Positions 43,982 through 52,200 of a DNA stretch of 64,000 nt are shown piece after piece; the first letter of the stretch is position 1, and every line of letters starts with the position of its first letter. Origin of the DNA: Bowmanella denitrificans (lineage in GTDB: Bacteria; Pseudomonadota; Gammaproteobacteria; Enterobacterales; Alteromonadaceae). The stretch is taken from NCBI RefSeq assembly GCF_002887595.1, contig NZ_PEBU01000012.1:124001-188000 (forward strand), read 5' to 3'. The translations under genes and the position numbers were made by a program. The notes beneath the pieces were generated by a model. The model searched no databases. It worked only from the letters and a program-made list of their open reading frames with translations, and had not been told where the DNA came from.

Positions 43982-44593
43982 TCAGGTCGCCCAGGCTTTG
44001 TCACCTTTTTGATACGGAAACTCACCGTCATAGCGGCCGGGCACGGCCACATAGCGAAGCACTTTGGTGGCGCCTATCTCTGAAGTAAAAAAGCCCAGCA
44101 AGGTCAGTTGCTTAAACAAGGTGAAATAATGTGGCAGGGGGCGGGGCTGATCCGGTCTGCCGCCGGGGCGGCCCAACTCCCAATGATCAATCTGGTTTTC
44201 ACGGTTATACTGATACGCGGCTTCATTCAGCCCGGATAACAGGCTATGGCGCTGTGCATTGTCCAGCAGTAAAAACGGCTTACCGAAACGGGATTGCGCT
44301 TCGCTGTTAATCTGTGTCATACCTTGCTTAAACAGTGCCTGTTCGGCAGGTAAATAACAATCGGCGACCCAGATGGCCATGATACGCCCTACGTCGGCGT
44401 CTTTTGCCCCTGGGGTATCGGTGCGCGGAATAATGCAGTCGGCGATGTCGTTTAAATAGGCTAAATCTTCAGCACTAAAACCGGCTGCTTTGAGTGGTGT
44501 GGCGCTGGGCACGGGTGTCCAGGCCAGGGCATTACCGACAAAGGCCGCCCCGGTTGCGGCGCCAATAAACTTGAGTAGTTCGCGTCTGTCCAT
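43982..44593 (-). CDS. Gluconate 2-dehydrogenase subunit 3 family, Tat-exported small subunit (copy B)
   Basis: The ATG at 44593 (MDRRELLKFIGAATGAAFVG) overlaps the stop of the upstream GMC gene by one base and gives 203 residues with a Tat signal. CIIPRTDTPGAKDADVGRIM is the family motif, and FFTSEIGATKVLRYVAVPGRYDG matches the end of copy A. The gene is followed by DUF1080. Its partner should be GMC copy B, whose gene directly precedes it. The two small subunits are clearly related but diverged. Confidence 0.85.
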   Translation of the reverse strand: MDRRELLKFIGAATGAAFVGNALAWTPVPSATPLKAAGFSAEDLAYLNDIADCIIPRTDTPGAKDADVGRIMAIWVADCYLPAEQALFKQGMTQINSEAQSRFGKPFLLLDNAQRHSLLSGLNEAAYQYNRENQIDHWELGRPGGRPDQPRPLPHYFTLFKQLTLLGFFTSEIGATKVLRYVAVPGRYDGEFPYQKGDKAWAT

Positions 44594-46278
44594 CACAGGT
44601 TTCCTCGCTTCAGTTCTGCCACTGCATAGTCTGCCGCTCTGGCGGTCAGTGCCATATAAGTCAGGGATGGATTCACGCAGGAGGCGGACGTCATACAAGC
44701 ACCGTCGGTGACAAAGACATTCAGCGCGTCCCATACTTGATTGTGTTTGTTCAGTACCGAGGTCTTGGGGTCACGGCCCATGCGGGCCGTTCCCATCTCG
44801 TGAATGCCCATGCCAGGGGCATAATCGCTGTCATAGCCCCGCACGTTTTTCAGTCCGGCTGCTTCAAACATTTCCATCGCGTCCTGCTGCATATCTTTAC
44901 GCATCGCCAGCTCATTGGCTTTAATTTCTACGTCTATGGCCAATACCGGCAGTCCCCATTTGTCTTTTACCTGGTGGTTCAAATAAACCCGGTTTTCGTG
45001 GTAGGGCAGCATCTCACCAAAGGCTGACATACCAATGCCCCAGTGACCCGGCTCGGTCATGCCGGCTTTGAGCGTGGCACCAATGCCCAGTTCAGCAATA
45101 TCCTTCTGCCAGCCCTGACGACCGGCACTGCCCTGATAACCAAAGCCACGTAAATAGTCGCGTTTGTCATTGTGCCAGTTACGAAAGCGCGGAATATAGA
45201 AGCCAGCCGGGCGCCGACCAAAAGTATATTTATCCAGATAGCCTTCCACATCGGCAGACGCGCCAACGCGGAAATGATGATCCATCACATTGTGACCCAG
45301 TTCGCCGCTGCTGCTGCCCAGGCCGCCTTCCCAGATATCGGTGGCGGAGTTCATCAACAACCAGGCAGTATTCAGGGCAGAAGCGTTTAAGAAGACAATT
45401 TTGCTCTTGTACTCAATAACCTGGTTGGTCTGTGCATCAATAATCTCGACCCCGGTCGCGCGTTTCTTATCTTTGTCATACAACACCTTTGAGACAATAG
45501 AGAAGGGACGCAGGGTCAGGTTGCCGGTTTTCATGGCGGCTGGCAATGTGGCCGATTGGGTGCTGAAGTAACCACCAAAGGGACAGCCCAGCCAACATTT
45601 GTTTCGATACTGGCAGTTTGCCCGGCCCTGTTCCGGTTTGGGTTCGGTCATATTGGCGCTACGACTGTTAATCAGGTGGCGAGTGCCCTTAAAGGCTTTT
45701 TGCAGTCGCGCGGCCACGTCTTTTTCCACGCAGTTAAGGGGAATCGGCGCCTGAAATTGCCCGTCTGGTAATACGTCCAGGCCATCCCGGTTGCCGCTGA
45801 TACCGGCGAAACGTTCAACATAGTCATACCAGGGCGCCACGTCTTCATAACGAATAGGCCAGTCTACCGCGATACCTTCCTTGCCATTGGCCTGAAAATC
45901 CTCGGGATTCAGGCGGTAGCTCTGTCGGCCCCACAACAGCGAACGGCCGCCAACATGATAGCCACGAAACCAGTCGAAACGTTTGTCTTCGGTATAGGGA
46001 GCATCTTTTTCATTGGCCCACATGCCAAAGGTGGATTCATTTAGCGGGTAATCACGGCGGATGACCGGATAGTCGAGCTTCATCTGCTGGGTGGGTACAT
46101 CGCGGTGCGGGTAGTCCCAGGCTTCTTTATGGGCATTTTTGTAATCCTTGATATGCTCGATATTCTGGCCGCGTTCCAGCATCAGCACCTTCAGGCCCTT
46201 TTCGCACAGTTCCTTGGCGGCCCAGCCGCCACTGATACCCGAGCCCACTACAATTGCGTCATACTCATTGACTGACAT
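44593..46278 (-). CDS. GMC-family FAD dehydrogenase, catalytic subunit (copy B)
   Basis: The 561-residue flavoprotein shares order and motifs with copy A: GSGISGGWAAKE at 12-23, GGRSLLWGRQSYRL, and IHEMGTARMG plus VNPSLTYMALTARAAD near the end, which hold the catalytic His and Asn. Cys222, Cys228 and Cys232 form C-x5-C-x3-C, suggesting a 3Fe-4S cluster. No signal peptide is present. It follows the exported TIM-barrel gene by 42 bases. Substrates of copies A and B may differ, since they are not close duplicates. Confidence 0.87.
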   Translation of the reverse strand: MSVNEYDAIVVGSGISGGWAAKELCEKGLKVLMLERGQNIEHIKDYKNAHKEAWDYPHRDVPTQQMKLDYPVIRRDYPLNESTFGMWANEKDAPYTEDKRFDWFRGYHVGGRSLLWGRQSYRLNPEDFQANGKEGIAVDWPIRYEDVAPWYDYVERFAGISGNRDGLDVLPDGQFQAPIPLNCVEKDVAARLQKAFKGTRHLINSRSANMTEPKPEQGRANCQYRNKCWLGCPFGGYFSTQSATLPAAMKTGNLTLRPFSIVSKVLYDKDKKRATGVEIIDAQTNQVIEYKSKIVFLNASALNTAWLLMNSATDIWEGGLGSSSGELGHNVMDHHFRVGASADVEGYLDKYTFGRRPAGFYIPRFRNWHNDKRDYLRGFGYQGSAGRQGWQKDIAELGIGATLKAGMTEPGHWGIGMSAFGEMLPYHENRVYLNHQVKDKWGLPVLAIDVEIKANELAMRKDMQQDAMEMFEAAGLKNVRGYDSDYAPGMGIHEMGTARMGRDPKTSVLNKHNQVWDALNVFVTDGACMTSASCVNPSLTYMALTARAADYAVAELKRGNL

Positions 46279-46320
46279 GGTCTTTTACCTCTTCAAGTCC
46301 ACCGGCTGTTGTTATCAATA

Positions 46321-47196
46321 TTACTGGTCACAAATGTGCACAGCGTCGCGCAGTGAGGCGATCTTTCCTGCTTTGTCCGGTGGTGTGGGAATAAATTCCT
46401 GAGCCAGGTAACCGCTAAAGCCGGTGGCTTTAATGGCTCTGGCGATGGCGGCATAATTCAGTTCCTGGCTGTCGTCTATCTCATGGCGTCCTGGCACACC
46501 GGCCGTGTGGTAGTGGCCGAAATAGCCATGGTTATCCTGGATCGTACGAATAATGTCGCCTTCATTAATCTGCATATGGTAAATGTCATACAGCAGCTTA
46601 AAGTGTTCGCTGCCCAGCGCTTTGCATAACGCGATACCCCAGGCGGAGTTATCTGCCATATAGTCGGGGTGATCCACCTTGCTGTTAAACAGTTCCATCT
46701 GCAAAACCACGCCGCGTTTCTCGGCGAGCGGCAAAACCTGCTGCAGGCCAGTGACAGCATTAGCCAGACCCACCTGTGGGCTGATTCCGCGCTTATTGCC
46801 GCTAAAGCAAATCAAATTTCTGTAGCCTGCATCGGCGACCAAATCGATATGCCGCAGATAACGGGCAATCAATTGCGGATGAAATGCGGTGTCGCACCAG
46901 CCATCCGTCAAATTCAGCTCGGCACCATTACACATGGATGCGTCTACCCCATACTTTTTCAGGACCGGCCAATCCTCTGGCCCGACCAAATCAATGGCGG
47001 CAAAGCCCAGGGATTTGACTACCTGACAAAGTTCTTCAAGGGACAAATCAGCATAGGTCCAGCGGCTTACCGAGTGGCGTATATGGCCCTTCAAGCCCTT
47101 CTGAGCTGGACCTGAAGCTAGAGTCAGGGAAGGCAGTGCACTAAGGCCCCCTGCCAGCGCCAGCCCTTTAAACAGTTGCCGGCGCGTGCTATTCAT
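46321..47196 (-). CDS. Tat-exported hydroxypyruvate isomerase-like TIM-barrel protein
   Basis: Starting at 47196 (MNSTRRQLFKGLALAGG), the 291-residue protein has a Tat-type signal and an Hyi/AP-endonuclease-2 barrel. Metal-ligand positions are seen in LQMELFNSKVDHP, LLYDIYHMQINEG, GHYHTAGVPGRHEID and YLAQEFIP. Location should be periplasmic with the dehydrogenases. Family enzymes isomerise or epimerise sugars and keto acids; here action on an oxidised sugar is inferred. It overlaps the MFS gene by eight bases. Confidence 0.83.
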   Translation of the reverse strand: MNSTRRQLFKGLALAGGLSALPSLTLASGPAQKGLKGHIRHSVSRWTYADLSLEELCQVVKSLGFAAIDLVGPEDWPVLKKYGVDASMCNGAELNLTDGWCDTAFHPQLIARYLRHIDLVADAGYRNLICFSGNKRGISPQVGLANAVTGLQQVLPLAEKRGVVLQMELFNSKVDHPDYMADNSAWGIALCKALGSEHFKLLYDIYHMQINEGDIIRTIQDNHGYFGHYHTAGVPGRHEIDDSQELNYAAIARAIKATGFSGYLAQEFIPTPPDKAGKIASLRDAVHICDQ

Positions 47197-48412
47197 GGCT
47201 TTCAATCCGTTCGTTTTTAAAGCTAAGCAGGAACAGCACAAAGATCACAGCGGCAAAACCGGCCGGATACAGCCAGATGTGTTGCCAGTCATGGCCACCG
47301 CCCTGGGCAAACTGGTCGGTAATCCGGCCCGCTACCCAAAAGCCGACCAGCATACCCAGACCGTATGTGGCCAGGGTAATCAAGCCTTGTGCCGCACTTT
47401 TGCTTTGTTCGCTGGCCTTGGCATTGGTGTATATCTGCCCGGAGACAAAAAAGAAGTCATAACAAATGCCGTGTAGGGCGATGCCCAGCAGCAACATCAC
47501 CACCGCACCATCAGCATCACCAAAGGCAAACAGTACATAGCGCAGGGCCCAGGCACCCATACCGACCAGTAAGGTGAGCTTGATACCAAAACGTTGCAGA
47601 AACACCGGCAGCGCCAGCATAAACAGGACTTCAGATACCTGTCCCAGGGTCATTTTACCCGTGGCGTTTTCCACGCCGATTTCGGTCAGAAAGGGATTGG
47701 CATTCTGGTAGTAGAATGCCAGGGGGATGCAGATCAGAATGGAAGACACAAAAAACAGCAGGAAATTGCGATCTTTCAACATGGCCAGGGCGTCCAGCCC
47801 CAGCATTTGCCCCAGGCTGGTCTGTCCGTCATTGGCTTTGGGCGGTGTGGCCGGCAGGCTGAAACTGAACAGGCCCAGCAGCAATGATGCCGCCGCGCAG
47901 AGCAGGAAGGTATTTTTCAGCATGCCCTGGGCAATGGCGTCTTTGGCATCCCAGGAAAACACATAGCTGATCACCAGACCGGCGACAATCCAGCCGATGG
48001 TGCCCCAAACCCGAATTTTGCCAAATTCCCTGGCCGGTTCCTGCATCTGGCCAAATGACACCGAGTTAACCAGCGCCAGGGTGGGCATATAAGCGAGCAT
48101 ATAGGCCAGCACATAGGGGTAAAAGGCGTCAAAACTGTCGGCGCTATACAGGCAGTACATCAACACCGCCCCCAGTAAATGCAGGATGCCAAGAATACGT
48201 TCGGCATTAAAGTAGCGGTCGGCAATCAAACCAATCACAAAAGGCGCGATAATGGCCCCCCACGATTGAGTAGAGAAGGCCATCCCAATCTGATTACCAC
48301 TGGCCCCCAGATTATTGCCTAGAAAGGTACCAAGAGTGACAAACCAGCCGCCCCAGATAAAAAACTGCAGAAACATCATCAGGCAGAGTTGAACGCGAAT
48401 TCCCATGCTCAT
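47189..48412 (-). CDS. MFS transporter of the nucleoside:proton symporter type
   Basis: The 407-residue protein has twelve membrane helices and the NupG/XapB-type start with FLQFFIWGGWFVTLGTFL, then GLIADRYFNAERILG and a central acidic loop. Related permeases are often annotated as nucleoside transporters but occur inside sugar-oxidation clusters, where they more likely import an oxidised sugar. It is encoded between an exported and a cytoplasmic TIM-barrel protein, consistent with moving product from periplasm to cytoplasm. Confidence 0.85.
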   Translation of the reverse strand: MSMGIRVQLCLMMFLQFFIWGGWFVTLGTFLGNNLGASGNQIGMAFSTQSWGAIIAPFVIGLIADRYFNAERILGILHLLGAVLMYCLYSADSFDAFYPYVLAYMLAYMPTLALVNSVSFGQMQEPAREFGKIRVWGTIGWIVAGLVISYVFSWDAKDAIAQGMLKNTFLLCAAASLLLGLFSFSLPATPPKANDGQTSLGQMLGLDALAMLKDRNFLLFFVSSILICIPLAFYYQNANPFLTEIGVENATGKMTLGQVSEVLFMLALPVFLQRFGIKLTLLVGMGAWALRYVLFAFGDADGAVVMLLLGIALHGICYDFFFVSGQIYTNAKASEQSKSAAQGLITLATYGLGMLVGFWVAGRITDQFAQGGGHDWQHIWLYPAGFAAVIFVLFLLSFKNERIESHE

Positions 48413-48421
48413 GGCTATCTC

Positions 48422-49474
48422 CTATAAACCCAGGATCTTGCGGTTAAGTACTTCGTCGGCGCCGCTGGCAGCAAAGTCATCAAAGGCTTTATCTGTAGTG
48501 CGGATAATATGTTGGCGGATAAAATCTGCCCCTTCGCGGGCGCCATCCTCTGGGTGCTTAATACAGCATTCCCATTCCAGTACCGCCCAGCCCTGATAGC
48601 CATATTGGGTCAGTTTGCTGAAGATACCGCCAAAATCGATTTGCCCGTCACCCAGCGAACGGAAACGGCCCGGCCTTTCCAGCCAGGACTGGTATCCGCC
48701 GTAGACGCCGCTACGACCATTGGCAATAAATTCCGCGTCCTTGACATGGAAGGCCTTAATGCGTTCATGGTAGATATCGATAAAGGCAAGATAATCCAGA
48801 TGTTGTAAGACAAAATGGCTGGGATCGTAAAGGATGTTTGCGGCCGGATGCTGGCCTGTCGCGTCTAAAAAGCGCTCAAAGGTGACCCCGTCGTGCAGGT
48901 CTTCACCCGGGTGCAGTTCATAGCAAATATCCACCCCCAGTTCGGCGAATTTATCCAGAACCGGCAACCAGCGCTTGGCCAGTTCGGCAAAGCCTTGTTC
49001 TACCAGCCCGGCTGGACGCTGTGGCCAGGGGTAGTGGGTATGCCAGAGTAAGCTGCCAGAGAAGCTGGCATGGGTAGTGAGTTGCATTTTGGCGCTGGCC
49101 TCGGCGGCAGCCAGCAACTGCTGGTTGGCCCATTGACATCTGGCCTGCGGATTTCCGCGCAATGACGCTGGCGCAAAGCCGTCAAACATTTGGTCGTAAG
49201 CAGGATGTACCGCCAGCAATTGGCCCTGCAGATGGGTGGATAACTCCGTGATAGCCAGGCCATGGCTGGCCGCCACTCCCAGCACTTCATCACAGTAATC
49301 CTGACTGCTAGCGGCTTTTTCCAGGTTAAACAGGCGCTGATCCCAGGTGGGCAGTTGTATGCCCTGATAGCCTAGACTGGCAGCCCAGCGACAGATGCTG
49401 TCAAAATTATTGAATGGGGCGTCGTCACAGGCAAATTGGGCAAGGAAGATAGCCGGACCTTTGATGGTATTCAT
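48422..49474 (-). CDS. Cytoplasmic sugar phosphate isomerase/epimerase-like TIM-barrel protein
   Basis: The 350-residue protein has no signal peptide. Barrel motifs with metal ligands are CYELHPGEDLHDG, LYDPSHFVLQHLDY, FHVKDAEFIANGR and VLEWECCIKHPEDG, matching large cytoplasmic members of the AP-endonuclease-2 family that accompany Gfo/Idh oxidoreductases. It lies two bases after the Gfo/Idh gene and nine before the MFS gene. Likely substrates are imported keto sugars, by inference. Confidence 0.85.
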   Translation of the reverse strand: MNTIKGPAIFLAQFACDDAPFNNFDSICRWAASLGYQGIQLPTWDQRLFNLEKAASSQDYCDEVLGVAASHGLAITELSTHLQGQLLAVHPAYDQMFDGFAPASLRGNPQARCQWANQQLLAAAEASAKMQLTTHASFSGSLLWHTHYPWPQRPAGLVEQGFAELAKRWLPVLDKFAELGVDICYELHPGEDLHDGVTFERFLDATGQHPAANILYDPSHFVLQHLDYLAFIDIYHERIKAFHVKDAEFIANGRSGVYGGYQSWLERPGRFRSLGDGQIDFGGIFSKLTQYGYQGWAVLEWECCIKHPEDGAREGADFIRQHIIRTTDKAFDDFAASGADEVLNRKILGL

Positions 49475-49476
49475 GT

Positions 49477-50643
49477 TCAGGCTCCCTGGTCTGACGTTTG
49501 AGAAAAATCGGCTAGCTTATGCCATTTCTGTTCGGATGCGCTGGCGGCCACCACGGTTTCGATAAAGGCCATACCACGCAGGGCCGAATCAATGCCGGGC
49601 AGTAAGGATGCTGATGGCACCTGGTTTGGCTGAAAATCCATAACCTGGCTGGCAAACTGGCAATACAGGTTGGCAAAGGCTTCCAGATAGCCTTCGGGGT
49701 GACCCGGTGGAGTGCGGGTTATCCCCCCCAATGCGGTGGCTGTGGCAGTGGCGCTGCGCAAGGTTTCAAATGGCTTATCGGCATGCATCAGCTTAAGACT
49801 GTTGGGTGCCTGTTGTGACCAGTCCAAAGAGGCTTTCTCGCCGTAGACCCGGATACGCAGATTGTTTTCCTCGCCCACTGCAATCTGGCTGGCACTCAGC
49901 AGCCCGCGGGCGCCGCTGGCAAAACGCAGCATCACTACCCCGTCATCATCCAGTAAGCGCTCACCACTGGCATTCAGGTCGGCACTGAGCAAATCGATTT
50001 TGTCATCACAAATAAATTCCGCCAGATTGGCCGCATGCACGCCAATATCCGCCATACAGCAGCTCACTCCGGCCTGAGCCGGATCCAGACGCCAGGCAGC
50101 CTGTTTGCCTGCTTCCGCACTGGTGTCGGCCAGCCAGCCCTGGTGATATTCCACCACCACTTTACGCACTTTGCCCAGTTCACCTTGTTTTATCAGTTGC
50201 CGGGCGGCCACCACCATAGGGTAGCCGGTATAAGTATGGGTTAACGCATACAGGCAGCCACTTTGCTGCTGAATTACTGCCAGTTGCTCGGCTTCACGCA
50301 AATTCAGGGTGGCGGGTTTATCGCACAACACATGAAAGCCGGCCTGCAGCGCCTGTCTGGCCACATCAAAATGCAAATGATTGGGGGTGACAATGCTGAC
50401 AAACTCCATGCGTTGCCCGACAGGCAAGCTTGCCTCAGCCTCGAACATAGCCTGGTAGCTGGGATAACAACGGCTTGCATCCAGATTAAGCTGTTGGCTC
50501 ATCTGTGCGGACTTTTGCGCATCGCGGCTGAAGGCACCGCAAACCAGTTCAATACGCCCGTCCAAGTTGGCCGCCATGCGGTGCACCGCACCAATAAAGG
50601 CATCGGGGCCACCGCCCACCATACCCATCCTGACTTTTCTCAT
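49477..50643 (-). CDS. Gfo/Idh/MocA-family NAD(P)-dependent oxidoreductase
   Basis: The 388-residue protein has an N-terminal Rossmann fold (MGMVGGGPDAFIGAVHR), VSIVTPNHLHFDVA and the catalytic-Lys motif HVLCDKPATLNL (DKP in place of the common EKP). ADIGVHAANLAEF holds the conserved His. The family oxidises or reduces sugar hydroxyls. It is first in the operon, read from a control region with palindromes, and has GGCGGA before its ATG. Reduction of a 3-keto sugar is a reasonable but unproven role. Confidence 0.88.
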   Translation of the reverse strand: MRKVRMGMVGGGPDAFIGAVHRMAANLDGRIELVCGAFSRDAQKSAQMSQQLNLDASRCYPSYQAMFEAEASLPVGQRMEFVSIVTPNHLHFDVARQALQAGFHVLCDKPATLNLREAEQLAVIQQQSGCLYALTHTYTGYPMVVAARQLIKQGELGKVRKVVVEYHQGWLADTSAEAGKQAAWRLDPAQAGVSCCMADIGVHAANLAEFICDDKIDLLSADLNASGERLLDDDGVVMLRFASGARGLLSASQIAVGEENNLRIRVYGEKASLDWSQQAPNSLKLMHADKPFETLRSATATATALGGITRTPPGHPEGYLEAFANLYCQFASQVMDFQPNQVPSASLLPGIDSALRGMAFIETVVAASASEQKWHKLADFSQTSDQGA

Positions 50644-50666
50644 CTGTTATCCGCCTGGATCTTTGA

Positions 50667-50676
50667 CTGTTAACAG
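50667..50676. promoter_or_regulatory. Palindrome CTGTTAACAG in the leader of the sugar-oxidation operon
   Basis: The perfect 10-base palindrome lies 24 bases before the start of the Gfo/Idh gene. A second one, TAGCGCTA (50682-50689), follows at a six-base distance. Both lie in the 178-base divergent control region and may be operator sites; the binding protein is not known. Confidence 0.35.
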
Positions 50677-50758
50677 GATGTTAGCGCTAGCTGCGGTGAG
50701 GTAAATAGAATAGAATCGGTTGGTTGTAGCATTAAATCGGCGCGCCCTTTATTTGTGC

Positions 50759-50766
50759 AAGCGTTT
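50759..50766. promoter_or_regulatory. LacI-type core AAGCGTTT in the divergent control region
   Basis: AAGCGTTT fits the LacI/GalR family core AANCGNTT, flanked by GC and TC. No lacI-type gene is in the window. It lies about 116 bases from the operon start and 62 from the PAS-AraC start. The assignment is weak, as such 8-mers occur by chance. Confidence 0.25.
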
Positions 50767-50827
50767 TCTTTCCTATTCTTGAATAAAAAATTTATTTTAA
50801 TCAGATTGTTATATTTATGTTGTGATT

Positions 50828-51571
50828 ATGTCAGGATCTTTTTTACCCGCAATATCTGAACAGTTCATGCAATCTATGCCCTGTGCCCAGTGGCTGAAGA
50901 TGTATGACTTGTTAACGGACGTGCTGGTATGGGTCAAGGACAGTGACAGTCGTATTCAATATGCCAACCGGGCGTTTATTGAACACACCGGCTTAGGCAG
51001 CCTGGAGCAGGCTCTGGGAAAAACCGACTATGACTTTGCACCCCGGCATATCGCCCGTCAGTTTCTGGCTGACGATCATAAGGTGCTGGGCGGGGAAGTG
51101 ATTAACGACAGGCTGGAGATGAATGTACTGCGTTCCGGCGAGCTACATTGGTTTACCACCAATAAACGGCCTTTGTACGATCATCTGGGGCGGCGTATCG
51201 GCACCTGTGGGATCTCCCGTCATCTACATAAAACCTCGATTATGCTGGGGCCATTGGCCAGTATAGAAAAACCGATGGAATTTATTCGGCGCAATTTCAC
51301 GCAGCCGGTGCAGGTCAGTGAACTGGCGAATTTATGTCACTTGTCGGTCAGCGCGCTGGAGCGGCGTTTTCGCAAAGCGCTGGGAAAAACCCCAAAGCAA
51401 CTGATTAATCAGCTACGTTTGGATCACGCCAGACGCTTACTGGTGGAAACCGACTTGCCGGTTTATCTGGTGGCGGAGCAAAGCGGTTTTAGTGATGCCA
51501 ACTATTTCAGCCGCCAGTTTTTAGCCGAGTTTGGCGAATCGCCCAGTTGTTTTCGTCAGGCATTTCGATAA
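50828..51571 (+). CDS. PAS-domain AraC-family transcriptional regulator
   Basis: From the ATG at 50828 the product has 247 residues. An N-terminal PAS domain (about 25-135: VLVWVKDSDSRIQYANRAFIEHTG, in two parts, then GKTDYDFAP and RPLYDHLGRRIGTCGISR) replaces the usual cupin, followed by two AraC helix-turn-helix units (SELANLCHLSVSALERRF and VAEQSGFSDANYFSRQF). No ribosome-binding site is obvious; the GTG at 50822 is an alternative. Divergent from the ten-gene sugar operon, it is the likely regulator, probably sensing a small ligand through PAS. Confidence 0.83.
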   Translation: MSGSFLPAISEQFMQSMPCAQWLKMYDLLTDVLVWVKDSDSRIQYANRAFIEHTGLGSLEQALGKTDYDFAPRHIARQFLADDHKVLGGEVINDRLEMNVLRSGELHWFTTNKRPLYDHLGRRIGTCGISRHLHKTSIMLGPLASIEKPMEFIRRNFTQPVQVSELANLCHLSVSALERRFRKALGKTPKQLINQLRLDHARRLLVETDLPVYLVAEQSGFSDANYFSRQFLAEFGESPSCFRQAFR

Positions 51572-51577
51572 GACGGG

Positions 51578-51597
51578 CCCTTAATCAGCACTAAGGG
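51578..51597. terminator. Hairpin at the convergent AraC and GNAT gene ends
   Basis: CCCTTA (51578-51583) and TAAGGG (51592-51597) form a short stem followed by TTTT on the plus strand. It overlaps the last codons of the minus-strand GNAT gene. Confidence 0.45.
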
Positions 51598-52072
51598 TTT
51601 TGATCATGGGGAGAGCTGTATCACCGTAAGACTGGCAAAGGGTAACGTCGGCATGTCTGGTGAAACCTTGTTTAAGCCAGAATCCATCGGCATTTTGTAC
51701 CGCCACCAGACTGATACTGGCAAAACCCTTGGCTGTACTTCTTCTTTGTAAGGCGCTGAGCAGTCTGGCTGCCACACCTTGTCCATGGGCACTGGGGCAT
51801 ACCGCTAGGTCATGCAGATACAGGTTGTCTGAGGTGACCGCCTGAACGGGATGATGCAGCTTAGGCAATTGTTCCAGCGGCCAGGGATGTGCCAGTACGT
51901 AGCCAAGTACAGTATCCTGTGAATTCATTGCCACCAGACAAGTGTCCGGTGATGCCTGGCATTTACTTGCCAGTACAGCCTGCGATTCAGGAGCAACATC
52001 GTGATAGACCCGGTCCTGGATATCCAGGATCCCCGGCCAGTGGTCATGGCTTATTGGCTTGATATTAACCAT
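51581..52072 (-). CDS. GNAT-family N-acetyltransferase
   Basis: The 163-residue protein has the GNAT acetyl-CoA motif A: LHDLAVCPSAHGQGVAARLLSAL, where the Gln/Gly-x-Gly/Ala loop binds the pyrophosphate. GYVLAHPW (strand 4 region) and ISLVAVQNADGFWLKQGF (motif B) agree. The acyl acceptor is unknown. The gene stands alone between two terminators. Confidence 0.85.
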   Translation of the reverse strand: MVNIKPISHDHWPGILDIQDRVYHDVAPESQAVLASKCQASPDTCLVAMNSQDTVLGYVLAHPWPLEQLPKLHHPVQAVTSDNLYLHDLAVCPSAHGQGVAARLLSALQRRSTAKGFASISLVAVQNADGFWLKQGFTRHADVTLCQSYGDTALPMIKTLSAD

Positions 52073-52138
52073 CCAGTACTTCCTAACGGCAAATCGGCAG
52101 TTTACCCCGATAAGGCAATTTTGTGGTGAAATAAAAAA

Positions 52139-52157
52139 GCCCCGGTTAAACCGGGGC
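52139..52157 (-). terminator. Intrinsic terminator of the PKD lipoprotein gene
   Basis: GCCCCGGTT and AACCGGGGC pair with one loop base. Read on the minus strand the stem is followed by six T residues, a textbook Rho-independent terminator 44 bases after the lipoprotein stop. Confidence 0.92.
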
Positions 52158-52200
52158 GTGTACCTGGTATGGCGACATAGCGTTGTATGCTTCTGTGTCC

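Noticed and set aside
47189-48412. Dedicated nucleoside transporter
   Set aside because: The sequence family name suggests it, but all neighbours act on sugars, so a sugar-derivative substrate is more likely; I left the family name only.
39995-50643. Polysaccharide utilisation locus or natural-product cluster
   Set aside because: There is no TonB receptor, SusD-like protein, classical glycoside hydrolase, or synthase; the families fit sugar oxidation better.
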